Shown: one piece after another, positions 54,509 through 63,924 of the stretch
How positions within the stretch are numbered: the first letter of the stretch is position 1
Layout: every line of letters starts with the position of its first letter
Assembly: GCA_947475415.1 (NCBI GenBank)
Contig: CANJLH010000012.1
Span: forward strand, 51,465 to 115,464
Source: Caulobacteraceae bacterium
GTDB taxonomy: Bacteria; Pseudomonadota; Alphaproteobacteria; Caulobacterales; Caulobacteraceae
Reading direction: 5' to 3'
Length of the DNA stretch: 64,000 bases
Notes under the pieces: generated by a model
What the model was told of the DNA's origin: nothing
Databases searched by the model: none
Seen by the model: the letters and a program-made list of their open reading frames with translations, nothing else
Translations under genes and position numbers: made by a program

Positions 54509-55723
54509 TTAAGATGCGATCCTTACCGGAAGGGCGGTCACAGTGTGGGCCATGTTGTTGTAGGCCCATTTGGGTGGGCTTACGACTTCAACCCGCAAAT
54601 CCCGTTTGAGCATCTCCTCCAGGTAGATGCGCAACTGCAGCTCCGCGACCTTGGAGCCGACGCAGCGGTGAGGTCCGGCGCCGAAGGACAGGTGGTTGCG
54701 GGCGTTGGGGCGATCGACCCGCAGCGCGTCGGCATCTTTGAACACCGTCTCGTCGCGATTGGCCGAGACGTACCACATCGCCACCTTGTCGCCCTTGGCG
54801 ATGGTCCGGCCCCTGAAATCAACGTCCCGAGTCGCCGTGCGACGCTGATAGAGAATTGGCGTCTGGTAACGAAGGATCTCCGGCACCGCGGCGGGAATAA
54901 GTGAGGGGGCGGCCTTCAACTTGGCCCATTCATCCGGGTGGTTGTGGAACCCCCAGATGGCGCCGCTCATGGAATTGCGTGTGGTGTCGTTGCCGCCCAC
55001 TAGCAGCACGGCGAGAACGCTGGTGAGCTCAAAGGCGGTGGCCGCGCGATATTCCTCGCTCCGCATGATCACGGAGATGATGTCGAACCCGGCCGGCGTC
55101 TCCCGCCGTGCCTTGGCCAGCCGCAGCATGTAGCGGAAGAAATCGGTGATCGCCGCATGGCGCTCTTCCTCGGTGTGAACCTCGGAGTCCGGATCGTCGA
55201 GGTCAGCATTGATGATGTTCGACCACCGGAACAGTTGCGCCCGCTCCTCGATCGGCAGGCCGAACAGGGTCGCAAGCATCATCGAGGTGAGATCGGTGGA
55301 CACCGCCGGCACCCAGTCGAAGGTCTCGTTGCGCGGCAGACTGTCCAGCACGCGGGCGGTGCGCTCGCGAACCAGGTCCCGCATCCGCGCCAAGTTCGAC
55401 GGCGACACCGCCGGCATGATCGGCAACCGCTTGGCCGTGTGGCCCGGCTGGTCGGACTGGATCAGGCTCTGCGTCGGACGGTGTTCCAGCGCCACCCCGC
55501 CCTGTTCATGGGCTGAGGAAAAGGTCGCGTGATCGGCTTCCACCTGCGCCACGTCGGCATGGCGGGTGATCGACCAGAACGGCCCATCGCGTCCGGTCGG
55601 GCAATAGTGCACCGGCGCCTCCGCCCGCAGCCGCGCGAAGATGGGCCTCCAGCAGTCGTCGCGATAGATGGCCGGGTCGCTGACATCGATGGTGGCAAGA
55701 TCAATCTTTTTGGCGCCGCTCAT
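54509..55723 (-). CDS. Cytochrome P450
   Basis: A 404-aa bacterial P450. The haem loop is SFGAGPHRCVGSKVAELQLR with the Cys ligand, the I-helix shows LLVGGNDTTRNS (acid-alcohol pair), and the K-helix PEILRYQTP (ExxR). The CYP108/111/125-like SFGxGPHxC pattern is common in P450s that hydroxylate terpenoids and sterols. It is the last gene of the catabolic operon; its start overlaps the GMC stop by 4 nt. No ferredoxin is adjacent. Confidence 0.95.
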   Translation of the reverse strand: MSGAKKIDLATIDVSDPAIYRDDCWRPIFARLRAEAPVHYCPTGRDGPFWSITRHADVAQVEADHATFSSAHEQGGVALEHRPTQSLIQSDQPGHTAKRLPIMPAVSPSNLARMRDLVRERTARVLDSLPRNETFDWVPAVSTDLTSMMLATLFGLPIEERAQLFRWSNIINADLDDPDSEVHTEEERHAAITDFFRYMLRLAKARRETPAGFDIISVIMRSEEYRAATAFELTSVLAVLLVGGNDTTRNSMSGAIWGFHNHPDEWAKLKAAPSLIPAAVPEILRYQTPILYQRRTATRDVDFRGRTIAKGDKVAMWYVSANRDETVFKDADALRVDRPNARNHLSFGAGPHRCVGSKVAELQLRIYLEEMLKRDLRVEVVSPPKWAYNNMAHTVTALPVRIAS

Positions 55724-57327
55724 ATCCCCATCCTCTGCGCTAGCCGCAGCGCCACCGCCATCGCGGCGCCGTTGGTGTTGCCAGTCACCAGGGTCGGAAA
55801 CACCGAGGTGTCGCAGACCCGCACATTGGCGACGCCGCGCAGCCGCAGGTCGGTGTCCACCACCGACTCCGCGTCGCTTCCCATCCGGCAGGTTCCGGCC
55901 ACGTGGAAGGTGGTGACCCCCTGATCGATATACTGCGCCAGCAGAGCTTCGTCGCTGTCGTCAGTCGGGGGCGGGAAAACCACCTGGGCCGCGAAGGGTT
56001 TCAGCGCCGGCTGGCCCACAAACCGCCACGCCCAGCGCAGCAGGCCCACGCCAACCCGGCGATCTTCCTCGGTGTCGAAGTAGTTGGCGTCGATCAGCGG
56101 CGCCGCATCCGGGTCGGCCGAGGCGATGCGCAAGGTTCCCTGGCTCTGCGGGCGCGCCGGATAGACACCAATAGCCAGGCCGGGGACGCGTTCCGCCACC
56201 TGGCCCTTGCGGGTGTACTGGGTGGAATAGAGGCTGACGCCGATCTGGGCGTCGGCGTGGGCGATCTCCGGGCTGGTCTTCAACACGGCCAGCACCTCCT
56301 GGGCGCCATAGGACAACGGTCCGCTGCGGAACAGATAGTAGCGCGCCGCCGACAACAGCAGGCCCGGCCAGCGCAGGCCGGCGTTGTCGCCGCCGTGGCT
56401 CAGCCGCACCGTGAACTGCATGTAGCGGTGCTCGCGCAGGTTTCGGCCTACCCCGGGCGAATCCACCACCAACGGAACGCCATGCGCCGCCAGCAGGTCC
56501 GCGGGACCGACGCCGGACAATTGCAGCAGCTTGGGCGACTCGATCGCGCCCGCCGACACGATCACCTCGCGCCGGACGCCCAGGGTGCGCTCGCCATCGC
56601 CATCGCGCACCACCACCCCGGTCGCGGTGGTCCCATCAAAGACGATCCGCCGGGCCTGGTTCCCGGAAACCACAGTCAGGTTGCGTCGTCCTCGCACAGG
56701 TCTGAGGAACACCTCGGCGCTGGTCTGGCGGCGGGCGCTGCGGCTGATGTTGCGTTGAACGTAGCCGATGCAGCCGTCGCGCACGGCGGCCGGGGCGTTG
56801 ACGTCATCGGCCCGCGTCAGCCCGGACTGAACGCCGGCCTCGATCAGCGCCTCGTGCAGGGGCGTGCGCCGCGGATGGATCGTCACCGGCAGCGGCCCGC
56901 CGACGCCGCGGCCGTCCCCTGGTCCGAGTTCATTGTCCTCCAGTTCGGCGAAACAGGCCGACATCTCCCGCCATCCCCAACCGGAACAGCCCGCAGCCTC
57001 CCAACCGTCGTAGTCCATCGGGGCGCCGCGTACATAGACCATGCCGTTCACGGCGCTGGAGCCCCCGATGGTCGCGCCCTTGAACCACATCTCCGGCTTG
57101 CGGTTGCCACCGCGTCCGGCCTTGTAGAACTTCACATTTCGGCTGCCGGGCCGCAGCAGAACGCCATATCCCCGGGGCATGGGAATGAATGGGCTCTTGC
57201 CGTCGGTCCCGGCGTCGATCAGCAACACCGAGACCTTCGGATTCGCCGATAGGCGGTTGGCCAGGACGCATCCCGCCGAACCCGCCCCCACGACGATGTA
57301 GTCGTAGATGTCTTTCACGCGCCCCAT
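55720..57327 (-). CDS. GMC-family oxidoreductase (choline dehydrogenase-like)
   Basis: A 535-aa FAD enzyme: VVGAGSAGCVLANRLS, the GxGxxG motif, then GGSSAVNGMVYVRG, the first GMC signature, and GAIESPKLLQLSGVGP, the second. The C-terminal catalytic His/Asn are in TTFHVAGTCRMG and PTLVTGNTNGAAM. It oxidises an alcohol to an aldehyde or ketone, a logical step after P450 hydroxylation. ATG at 57327. It lies 18 nt after the amidohydrolase. Confidence 0.94.
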   Translation of the reverse strand: MGRVKDIYDYIVVGAGSAGCVLANRLSANPKVSVLLIDAGTDGKSPFIPMPRGYGVLLRPGSRNVKFYKAGRGGNRKPEMWFKGATIGGSSAVNGMVYVRGAPMDYDGWEAAGCSGWGWREMSACFAELEDNELGPGDGRGVGGPLPVTIHPRRTPLHEALIEAGVQSGLTRADDVNAPAAVRDGCIGYVQRNISRSARRQTSAEVFLRPVRGRRNLTVVSGNQARRIVFDGTTATGVVVRDGDGERTLGVRREVIVSAGAIESPKLLQLSGVGPADLLAAHGVPLVVDSPGVGRNLREHRYMQFTVRLSHGGDNAGLRWPGLLLSAARYYLFRSGPLSYGAQEVLAVLKTSPEIAHADAQIGVSLYSTQYTRKGQVAERVPGLAIGVYPARPQSQGTLRIASADPDAAPLIDANYFDTEEDRRVGVGLLRWAWRFVGQPALKPFAAQVVFPPPTDDSDEALLAQYIDQGVTTFHVAGTCRMGSDAESVVDTDLRLRGVANVRVCDTSVFPTLVTGNTNGAAMAVALRLAQRMGI

Positions 57328-57345
57328 CGTCGCCGCGCCGGCCCC

Positions 57346-58518
57346 TCAGATTGAAATATTGTAGAGGCGCGCAGCATTGGCGCCGAACACCTTGGCGCGC
57401 TCCTCGAAGGTGAACTGCGCCGCCGCGCCGCGGACATATTCCAGAGGGTCCGGATAGAGGCAGGTCGGATGTGGGAAGTCGGTTTCAAACATCACATTGT
57501 CGACCCCCAGCGAGCGGGTGTTTTGCACCAGGTCACGCTGTTCGAACCAGGTGCAGGCGTAGATCTGCCGGCGGAAGGTCTCCAGCGGCGTGAGGCTGGT
57601 CTTCACCCCGCATTCGGCCATCTGATAGGCCACCGCCTCCAGCACGAAAGGCACCCAACCGACGCCGCTTTCCACTGAGACGATCTTCAGATTCGGAAAC
57701 CGATCAAGGAATCCTGAGAACAGGATGTTGGCGATCACCCGAGCGTTGGAGAAGAAGAGCATCACCGACCCGAAACCGAAGCGGGCGTTGGTGGAGTGGC
57801 TCGGCCACGACCCGCCGGAAAACCAGGTCATGGACTCGTCGCTGGCGCCCACATGAAAATTCACCGGCAGGCCGAGGCTGGAGCAAGCCTCCCATAGGGG
57901 ATCCCAATGGGCGTCGCCCAGGGGCGGCAGGCCCACTGTATGCGGGTCGGAATTGGTGTTGACGCCGCGCATCCCCATCCTGGCGCAGCGTTCGGCTTCA
58001 GCCACGGCGAGATCCACGTCCCACCAAGGCATAAGCGCCATGGGAAACACCCTATTGCCGGAATCCGCCTGCAATTCGGCCATGGCGTCGTTGAAGATCT
58101 GCGTGCTCGCCAGGCGCAACTCGGCGTCAAGCTTGGCGGCGTTCTGCCCCCCGAAGCCGAGGATGTTGCCGTAGGCGATCTGCGCCCGGAAGCCTTCCTT
58201 GTCCATGTAGGCGACCCGGGCCTTGGGGTCGTATGCGCCGGGGTGGATCTCATCATGGCGCCAGCGGTGAAAGCCCATGCCGACCGCCTTCGAACCGTCG
58301 TTCTTGATCGAGCTCATCCCGGTGCCCAGGAGACCGAGAGGCTTACCGTCAATTATCCAGCCAGGCCTCCCGTTGATGTCGACAATCTGCGGCACGCGAT
58401 CGCGTAAAGACGCCGGGGCGCGGGAGGTCCACAGGTCCGGCCATTCGGAGACATGTGTGTCCACGTCGACCAACTTGATGCCGGAGAAGATCTCTTTGGT
58501 CGTAGGCGCTGTGTCCAT
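57346..58518 (-). CDS. Amidohydrolase-2 family protein
   Basis: A 390-aa metal-dependent hydrolase or decarboxylase of the ACMSD/amidohydrolase-2 family. The N-terminal metal motif is LVDVDTHVSEW, the barrel His is in VNFHVGASDE, and the C-terminal acidic ligand is in FETDFPHPTCLYPD. Relatives decarboxylate aromatic acids or hydrolyse ring-opened products. ATG at 58518 is preceded by AAGGAG. It lies in the middle of the catabolic operon, 28 nt after the thiolase-like gene. Confidence 0.92.
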   Translation of the reverse strand: MDTAPTTKEIFSGIKLVDVDTHVSEWPDLWTSRAPASLRDRVPQIVDINGRPGWIIDGKPLGLLGTGMSSIKNDGSKAVGMGFHRWRHDEIHPGAYDPKARVAYMDKEGFRAQIAYGNILGFGGQNAAKLDAELRLASTQIFNDAMAELQADSGNRVFPMALMPWWDVDLAVAEAERCARMGMRGVNTNSDPHTVGLPPLGDAHWDPLWEACSSLGLPVNFHVGASDESMTWFSGGSWPSHSTNARFGFGSVMLFFSNARVIANILFSGFLDRFPNLKIVSVESGVGWVPFVLEAVAYQMAECGVKTSLTPLETFRRQIYACTWFEQRDLVQNTRSLGVDNVMFETDFPHPTCLYPDPLEYVRGAAAQFTFEERAKVFGANAARLYNISI

Positions 58519-58546
58519 GGTCAACTCCTTCGAAAGCCCTTGGGGG

Positions 58547-59710
58547 TCAAACGCCCAGGATTGCGCCGCTGGTGGGGACGCCCAGACCCGCGGTGACGAG
58601 CACGTTCTTGGCACCGGCGACCTGATTGGCCGCGACGCCGCGCAATTGCCGGATGGCCTCGGCGACGCCGTTCATGCCGTGGATGTAGGCCTCGCCCACC
58701 TGGCCGCCGTTGGTGTTCACCGGCAGCCGACCGCCCACCTCGATGGCGCCGTCCTTGATGAAGTCCTTCGCCTCGCCGCGCCCGCAGAAGCCGTAAGCCT
58801 CCAGCGACTGCAGCACCGTCGGCCCGAAGTGATCGTAAAGGATCGCCGCGTCGATATCCGCCGGCGCGAGGCCCGACTGCTCATAAAGCTGGCGCGCGAC
58901 GAGCGCAGACTCGCTCGCCCAGCTGATGTCGTCGCGATAGAAATTCCACATGACGCCTTGGTGGTCGCAGATGCCCTGCGCCGCAGCGCGGACGAACACC
59001 GGTGTTGAGGGCAGGTCGCGGGCCCGCTCCGCGCTGGTGACCACCACCGCCACGGCGCCGTCGCTCTCCTGGCAGCAGTCGTAAAGCCGGAACGGGTCGG
59101 CGATCATCCGCGAGGCCATGTAGTCGTCCATGGTGATCGGACGGCCATAGAAGCGCGCCAGCGGATTGGTGGCGGCGTGCTTGCGAGCCGTCACGGCGAT
59201 ACGGCCGAAATCCTCCGAAGTGGCGCCGTACAGATGCATGTACCGGCGCATCGCCATGCCCAGGCCGGCGGCCGGCGTTCGCATGCCCAAAGAAGTGTGC
59301 AGCCAGCCGATCGAGCGCGCCGAACTGCGCCCGCCCGCGGGGTTGGAGCCGGCGCCGAAGCGATAGTTGGAGCGCTCGTTCATGGCCCGGTAGCAGACGA
59401 CCACCTCGGCGACGCCGGTCTTGATCGCCATGGCCGCCTGTTGGAGCGGCGCGCAGGCGGCGCCACCACCGTAGTCGACGCGACTGAAGAACTTCAGGTC
59501 GCGACCGCCAATGCTCTCGAAGACATCGACTTCGGCGTTGTAATCGATGCTGTAGGTGGCCAGGCCGTCCACATCGGCCGGGCGGATCTCGGCCTCCCTG
59601 AGGGCGGCGGTGACCGCCTCGACAGCCAGTTGCAGCTCACTGCGGCCGGAGTCCGTCGAGAACTCAGTGTGGCCGAGTCCAACGATGGCGACATCGTCAC
59701 CCCACCTCAT
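58547..59710 (-). CDS. Thiolase-like (SCP2/lipid-transfer type) protein
   Basis: A 387-aa thiolase-superfamily protein: VAIVGLGHTEFS at the start, the GGGAACAPLQQAAMAI active-site helix with the usual Cys (C), the FGPTVLQSLE and NTNGGQVGEAYIHGMNG blocks. This is the lipid-transfer/SCPx branch that works with a DUF35 OB-fold partner, which is exactly the next gene upstream. The pair makes or breaks acyl-CoA C-C bonds, as in steroid side-chain degradation. ATG at 59710 overlaps the partner's stop by 4 nt. Confidence 0.92.
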   Translation of the reverse strand: MRWGDDVAIVGLGHTEFSTDSGRSELQLAVEAVTAALREAEIRPADVDGLATYSIDYNAEVDVFESIGGRDLKFFSRVDYGGGAACAPLQQAAMAIKTGVAEVVVCYRAMNERSNYRFGAGSNPAGGRSSARSIGWLHTSLGMRTPAAGLGMAMRRYMHLYGATSEDFGRIAVTARKHAATNPLARFYGRPITMDDYMASRMIADPFRLYDCCQESDGAVAVVVTSAERARDLPSTPVFVRAAAQGICDHQGVMWNFYRDDISWASESALVARQLYEQSGLAPADIDAAILYDHFGPTVLQSLEAYGFCGRGEAKDFIKDGAIEVGGRLPVNTNGGQVGEAYIHGMNGVAEAIRQLRGVAANQVAGAKNVLVTAGLGVPTSGAILGV

Positions 59711-60111
59711 GACCTCGTCTCCGCGGGCTTGAACCAGGGCTGGAAACCGGTCTTGCCGTCCGGCCTGAATTCCAGCTGCACCGGCGCGCCGACGTGCAGA
59801 GTGTCCGCCCCTCCGCCGAACGGCGCCATGATGCGCACGCCCTCGGCCATGTCCGCCAGTACGATCGGCAGCGGGGTCTCGAAAGGCGGGATAGGTGGGT
59901 AGTGGTGAACGACGAAACTGTAGATCTCGCCAGCACCGGACAGGGGCTGGGCGGACCACTTAAGGCTATTGCACTCGGGGCACATCGGCCCTGGCGGATA
60001 CCGGGTCGCTTGGCAGTCGTTGCAGCGCTGGACAAGAAAACGGCCCTGCTCCAGTCCATCGAGGAAGAAGTCGAAGTCCTTACTAAGCGCCGGGCGCAAT
60101 GCGTTTGTCAT
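59707..60111 (-). CDS. Zn-ribbon/OB-fold (DUF35) protein
   Basis: A 134-aa protein with a rubredoxin-like zinc ribbon (C30, C33, C44, C47 in QRCNDCQATRYPPGPMCPEC) followed by an OB-fold (GEIYSFVVHHYPPIPPF). DUF35 proteins bind acyl-CoA and pair with SCP2-type thiolases to form the active complex. Start and stop overlap both neighbours by 4 nt. Confidence 0.93.
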   Translation of the reverse strand: MTNALRPALSKDFDFFLDGLEQGRFLVQRCNDCQATRYPPGPMCPECNSLKWSAQPLSGAGEIYSFVVHHYPPIPPFETPLPIVLADMAEGVRIMAPFGGGADTLHVGAPVQLEFRPDGKTGFQPWFKPAETRS

Positions 60112-62705
60112 AGGGCGCCTTCGGCCTCCAGTTCATCGATCTGCGCGTCGGTCAGGCCGAGAATCTGGACCAGGATGTCGCGGTTGTCCTGGCCGTAGCT
60201 CGGCCCGTGGCGATCCAGCGGTCCACCGACATAGGGCGGCGTTTCGCTGAACTTGACTGGCACTTCCTTGACCGGCCAGCGGCCGATCTCCGCCTGCTCC
60301 AGCTCCACCTGCCAGCCGAGATGGGCCAGTTGCGGATCGCGTTCGCACCGGTCCTGGGCGGTCTGGCAGACGCCGGCGGGAACCCCGCGGGCCTGCAGGG
60401 CCGCCATCAGGTCATAGGCGTCCCAACTCCGGGTCGCGGCATCCACCAGCGCCTCGAGCCGCGGCTGATCGGCGAGGCGCGCGGCCAAGGTCGGGTGGCT
60501 GGCCGGGTCCAGGCTGAGCACGTCGGCCAGGGCGCGCCACTGACCATCGTCAAAGGCGGCGATGGCGATCCAGCGATCGACGCCCCGGGCGCGGAAGGCG
60601 CCGTGCGGGGCGGCGGGCTTCCAGGGTGAGCGGTTGCCGATCCGCGTCCAGCCGCGGCCATTGGCGACGTAGTCGAGCATCGAGGTTCCGGATAGATAGA
60701 TGCCGCACTCCACCTGTGAGGAGTCGATCCAGCATCCCTGGCCTGTCGCCCGCTGCCGATAGAGGCCCGCCATCATCGCTGCAGCCATTTGGTAGGCCCC
60801 GAACCAGTCCAGGTAGGAGTAGCCGATGCCGGCGGGCGCATAGGGCTCAGGAAGTCCCGACATCTCGCTTAGGCCCGAGAATGCCTGCGCGGAGGGGCCA
60901 TAGCTACGCATGGCGGGGTAGACGCCCGCTTGGCCATAACCCGACTGCTGCACATAGACGATGCGAGGATTGAGTTCGCGCAGCCGTTGCCAGCCCAGGC
61001 CCATACGCTCCATGGCCCCGGGCGCGAACCCCTCGATGATGATGTCGGCGCCCTTAATCAGATCCTCCAACAACGCCTTGGCCTTGGTGTTCTTGGTGTT
61101 GAGGCTGAGGCTGCGCTTGCCGGCGTTGATCTCCATGAAGGCGCCGCCGCGGTTCAGGCTGCGGGTGTATTTCGACTGCAAGGGCGCCTCGGCGGCGTCT
61201 CGCTCGTTTCGACCGCCTTCGCTGACCACCGCCACGCCGCGGCGCAGGGCGTCGATGCGGGTCTCATGCTCTACGCGGATGACGTCTGCGCCGAGAGCCG
61301 TGAAGAACCGTCCCGCGCCACCGCTGGCCAGAAGCCACGACATATCGATGATGCGGACACCGTCGAGCGCGAATGGCTTGCCATGCTTGCTGAGCCGTCG
61401 AGGCGCATCTTGTGCTTTGGGCGTGGGTGCGTCGGGCGCGGGGCCTAGGCTGTCCAGGACCTCACGGGTGTGCTCTCCGAGCAGGGGCGCGCGCCGATCG
61501 CCCATCCACGGGACCTCCGCGCACAGCCATTTGGCGTGGACCTGCGGCAGACTGACCCCCAGTTCGGGATAGTCCACCGCCTTGAATGTGCCCCGCGCCT
61601 TCCAGTGAGGATCGTCCAGGTTTTCTTCCGGCCGCCGTAGCGGGGCCCAGGCGAGGCCCAGTGCCTGGGCGTCCTTCCAGATATCGCGACTGAAGGGATA
61701 TTTGCCGATGAAGCGCTCGATGATCGCATTGACGTGCATCGCCACTTCCGGCCGCTGTAAATCCTTCCAGGACTGATACTTCTCATCGCCCAGGTCGAAG
61801 TCGCTTCCAGACTTGGCCAGCATCGCCTGGAGGGAGCCGACAGGGGTCGCAAATCCCGGTAGCGCGCTCCAGAACGGATTGATCCAGCGGCCGTCCTTGG
61901 TGCGCGCGATGGTTGCGGCCACGGGCCCGCGGGTGATGTTGATGTCGGTCTCACCGGTCACCGCGAAGGAGTGGGCACAGGTCTGGCGCCGGTGGGGTTG
62001 GCGAAGATAGACCCAGTCGGGAATATCGATCTCGGTGTTCTTGGCTACCGCATCGTGCACCGAGGTCGAAAGGCGCTGACCGCGCCCGGTGTCGTTTCGA
62101 TAGATCAGCGCCGCCATCACCTGCACCGCCGTCACTTCGCCGGCCACATGGCAGGACTGCCACATCTGCGGCGCGATCGGCGCGGTGTCATAGGCGCCGC
62201 TCGGGTCGGCATCATAGCCGCAGTTCATCATCACCCCGCCGAGCGCGAGGTGGATGAGATCGCTGGCCTTGTGGTCCGCCCAGGGCCCCTCGTCGCCGAA
62301 GGGGCTGATCCTGGCGTGGACCAGACGCGGAAACCGCTCGTCCAGAACCTGTGGCGTCAGGCCTCGATCCCTGAGATAGACGCGGTGGCGGGTGTCCAAA
62401 AGAACGTCGGCCGAGGCCAGCAGTTCAGCGAATGACGCCCAGTCGGCCGGTTGGTCCAGGTCCAGAACGACTCCGCGCTTGCCCTGGTTGTAGTGCCAGA
62501 AATGGAGGCTTCGGTCGGGGTGGGATTCATCCTTGTAGAAGGGCCCGATGGTGCGGGTGGCCTCCCCGCCCGGCGGCTCGATCTTGATGACGTCGGCGCC
62601 CAGTCCAGCTAGCACCTTGCCGCAATATTCCCCCAGTTCGTCGGCGAGTTCGATGACCCGCACGCCGTGCAGATAGCCCCGAGGCTCGGCCGCGCTTAGC
62701 TCCAT
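60108..62705 (-). CDS. Double-domain CaiB/BaiF CoA transferase
   Basis: An 865-aa class III CoA transferase with two complete domains. Domain 1 spans about residues 1-410 (GVRVIELADELGEYCGKVLA), and domain 2 spans about 440-865 (GVRIIDMSWLLASGGAGRFF). In domain 2 the catalytic Asp is present in GYSYLDWFGAYQM. In domain 1 the aligned position reads QSCHVAGEVT, so the Asp seems replaced by His, and this half may be structural. Family members normally have about 400 residues per chain and form interlocked dimers; the fusion would make a pseudo-dimer. First gene of the operon, divergent from the LysR gene. Confidence 0.92.
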   Translation of the reverse strand: MELSAAEPRGYLHGVRVIELADELGEYCGKVLAGLGADVIKIEPPGGEATRTIGPFYKDESHPDRSLHFWHYNQGKRGVVLDLDQPADWASFAELLASADVLLDTRHRVYLRDRGLTPQVLDERFPRLVHARISPFGDEGPWADHKASDLIHLALGGVMMNCGYDADPSGAYDTAPIAPQMWQSCHVAGEVTAVQVMAALIYRNDTGRGQRLSTSVHDAVAKNTEIDIPDWVYLRQPHRRQTCAHSFAVTGETDINITRGPVAATIARTKDGRWINPFWSALPGFATPVGSLQAMLAKSGSDFDLGDEKYQSWKDLQRPEVAMHVNAIIERFIGKYPFSRDIWKDAQALGLAWAPLRRPEENLDDPHWKARGTFKAVDYPELGVSLPQVHAKWLCAEVPWMGDRRAPLLGEHTREVLDSLGPAPDAPTPKAQDAPRRLSKHGKPFALDGVRIIDMSWLLASGGAGRFFTALGADVIRVEHETRIDALRRGVAVVSEGGRNERDAAEAPLQSKYTRSLNRGGAFMEINAGKRSLSLNTKNTKAKALLEDLIKGADIIIEGFAPGAMERMGLGWQRLRELNPRIVYVQQSGYGQAGVYPAMRSYGPSAQAFSGLSEMSGLPEPYAPAGIGYSYLDWFGAYQMAAAMMAGLYRQRATGQGCWIDSSQVECGIYLSGTSMLDYVANGRGWTRIGNRSPWKPAAPHGAFRARGVDRWIAIAAFDDGQWRALADVLSLDPASHPTLAARLADQPRLEALVDAATRSWDAYDLMAALQARGVPAGVCQTAQDRCERDPQLAHLGWQVELEQAEIGRWPVKEVPVKFSETPPYVGGPLDRHGPSYGQDNRDILVQILGLTDAQIDELEAEGAL

Positions 62706-62772
62706 CGTCGGTTTCCGCCCTGTGTCTTCCGCATCCGCGACTTGATCTCAGTTACCGACAGGCGCCACTATT

Positions 62773-62790
62773 TGTCCAATGCATGAGACA
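62773..62790. promoter_or_regulatory. LysR-type operator candidate
   Basis: TGTC-CA-ATGCAT-GA-GACA is an interrupted palindrome (outer 4-bp and central 6-bp parts match) in the 153-nt gap between the CoA transferase operon and the divergent LysR gene. It contains a T-N11-A arrangement typical of LysR sites. Other sites may exist in this gap. Confidence 0.45.
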
Positions 62791-62858
62791 GACGATTTCT
62801 ATGAACCTGGGGAATATGCCGCGTATGGCGTGGCCCCGGTTTTCGCTGGTTCACGCCG

Positions 62859-63794
62859 ATGACCGCACCCCACGCTAGCTCGGGCTTCGAGGACCTGCGC
62901 AAGCTGCGCCACGCCGCCGTCCTGGCTCGGGAAGCCAATTTCACCCGCGCCAGCGTGGCTCTTGGGATCACTCAATCGGCGCTTACCCGGAGCATTCAGT
63001 CCCTGGAGCAGGAATTCGGGCTTCGGCTTTTCGATCGCACCCACGCCCGCGTCTCGCCGACACCGGCGGGGGTGATGGTCCTCGAGCGCGCACAGTCGCT
63101 GCTGTCGCAAGCCGCCAGCCTGGTGGAAGAGGTCGCGTTCATCCGCGACGCAAGGCTGGGCGGCGTCGAATTTGGCGCCAGCCCGTATCTCTGCGCCACC
63201 GTGGTCGCGAATGCGGTCGCCGAGATGGGCCGAGCGCATCCCGGCCTGCACATCGGCGTCGTGACCGCAAACTCGGTCGTCCTGCACAAGCAGCTCATCG
63301 CCGAGGAGCTGGAATTCTACGTCGGCGACGTCCGCCCGCTCCGTAGTCGGGCTGCGTTGGCGATCCAGCCGCTCATGACCTTGGCCGTTCAATTCGCCGT
63401 CCGTCCCGGACACCCGCTTGTCCCGCGCGCGGAGATTACGCCTGCGGACCTGATGGCGTTTCCCCTGGCCCTGCCGCGATTCGTGGCGGAGAAACTTGAG
63501 TCCCTCGGCGTGCGAGTCAGCGACACCCCGAGTCCGGCGAACGCTGGCTGGTTCGCCTGCGACGACATGGCCACCCTGGCGTCTGTGACCCGCAACAGCA
63601 ACGCGGTGCTGATGACCGACGCGCGATCGATTACGCGCGAGGTGCAGGAAGGCGCCCTAGTCACTCTACCGTTGCGCGCGGCGGGGCGGCAGGTGACGAC
63701 CCGAATGTCTATCGTCAAGCTCGCCGGCCGCAGCCTCTCCCCCACAGCCGAGCGCCTGATCCGCATTCTGCGGCGACACGCGAGGATGGTGTGA
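62859..63794 (+). CDS. LysR-family transcriptional regulator
   Basis: A 311-aa LysR regulator. The N-terminal winged helix (residues 12-72) reads FTRASVALGITQSALTRSIQ and continues to LFDRT. The C-terminal effector domain has the usual two lobes (FGASPYLCATVV; LAVQFAVRPGHPL). Placed back-to-back with the catabolic operon, it probably activates or represses it in response to an intermediate. Confidence 0.93.
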   Translation: MTAPHASSGFEDLRKLRHAAVLAREANFTRASVALGITQSALTRSIQSLEQEFGLRLFDRTHARVSPTPAGVMVLERAQSLLSQAASLVEEVAFIRDARLGGVEFGASPYLCATVVANAVAEMGRAHPGLHIGVVTANSVVLHKQLIAEELEFYVGDVRPLRSRAALAIQPLMTLAVQFAVRPGHPLVPRAEITPADLMAFPLALPRFVAEKLESLGVRVSDTPSPANAGWFACDDMATLASVTRNSNAVLMTDARSITREVQEGALVTLPLRAAGRQVTTRMSIVKLAGRSLSPTAERLIRILRRHARMV

Positions 63795-63906
63795 CTTCCG
63801 CGAAGTCGCTGGCTTGGGATTGCAGGCTTTTCATGAGGCGACTGCGCTGACCGTGACGTGACCCCCAACTATCATCCAGTTGCGATTAGAGCCTCGGCAT
63901 CGTTGT

Positions 63907-63920
63907 TGCCCACGTGGGCA
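63907..63920. other. 14-bp perfect palindrome
   Basis: TGCCCACGTGGGCA reads the same on both strands. It lies about 110 nt after the LysR stop and 4 nt before a long hairpin. It could be a binding site for the next gene beyond the window or chance. Confidence 0.4.
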
Positions 63921-63924
63921 GGTG

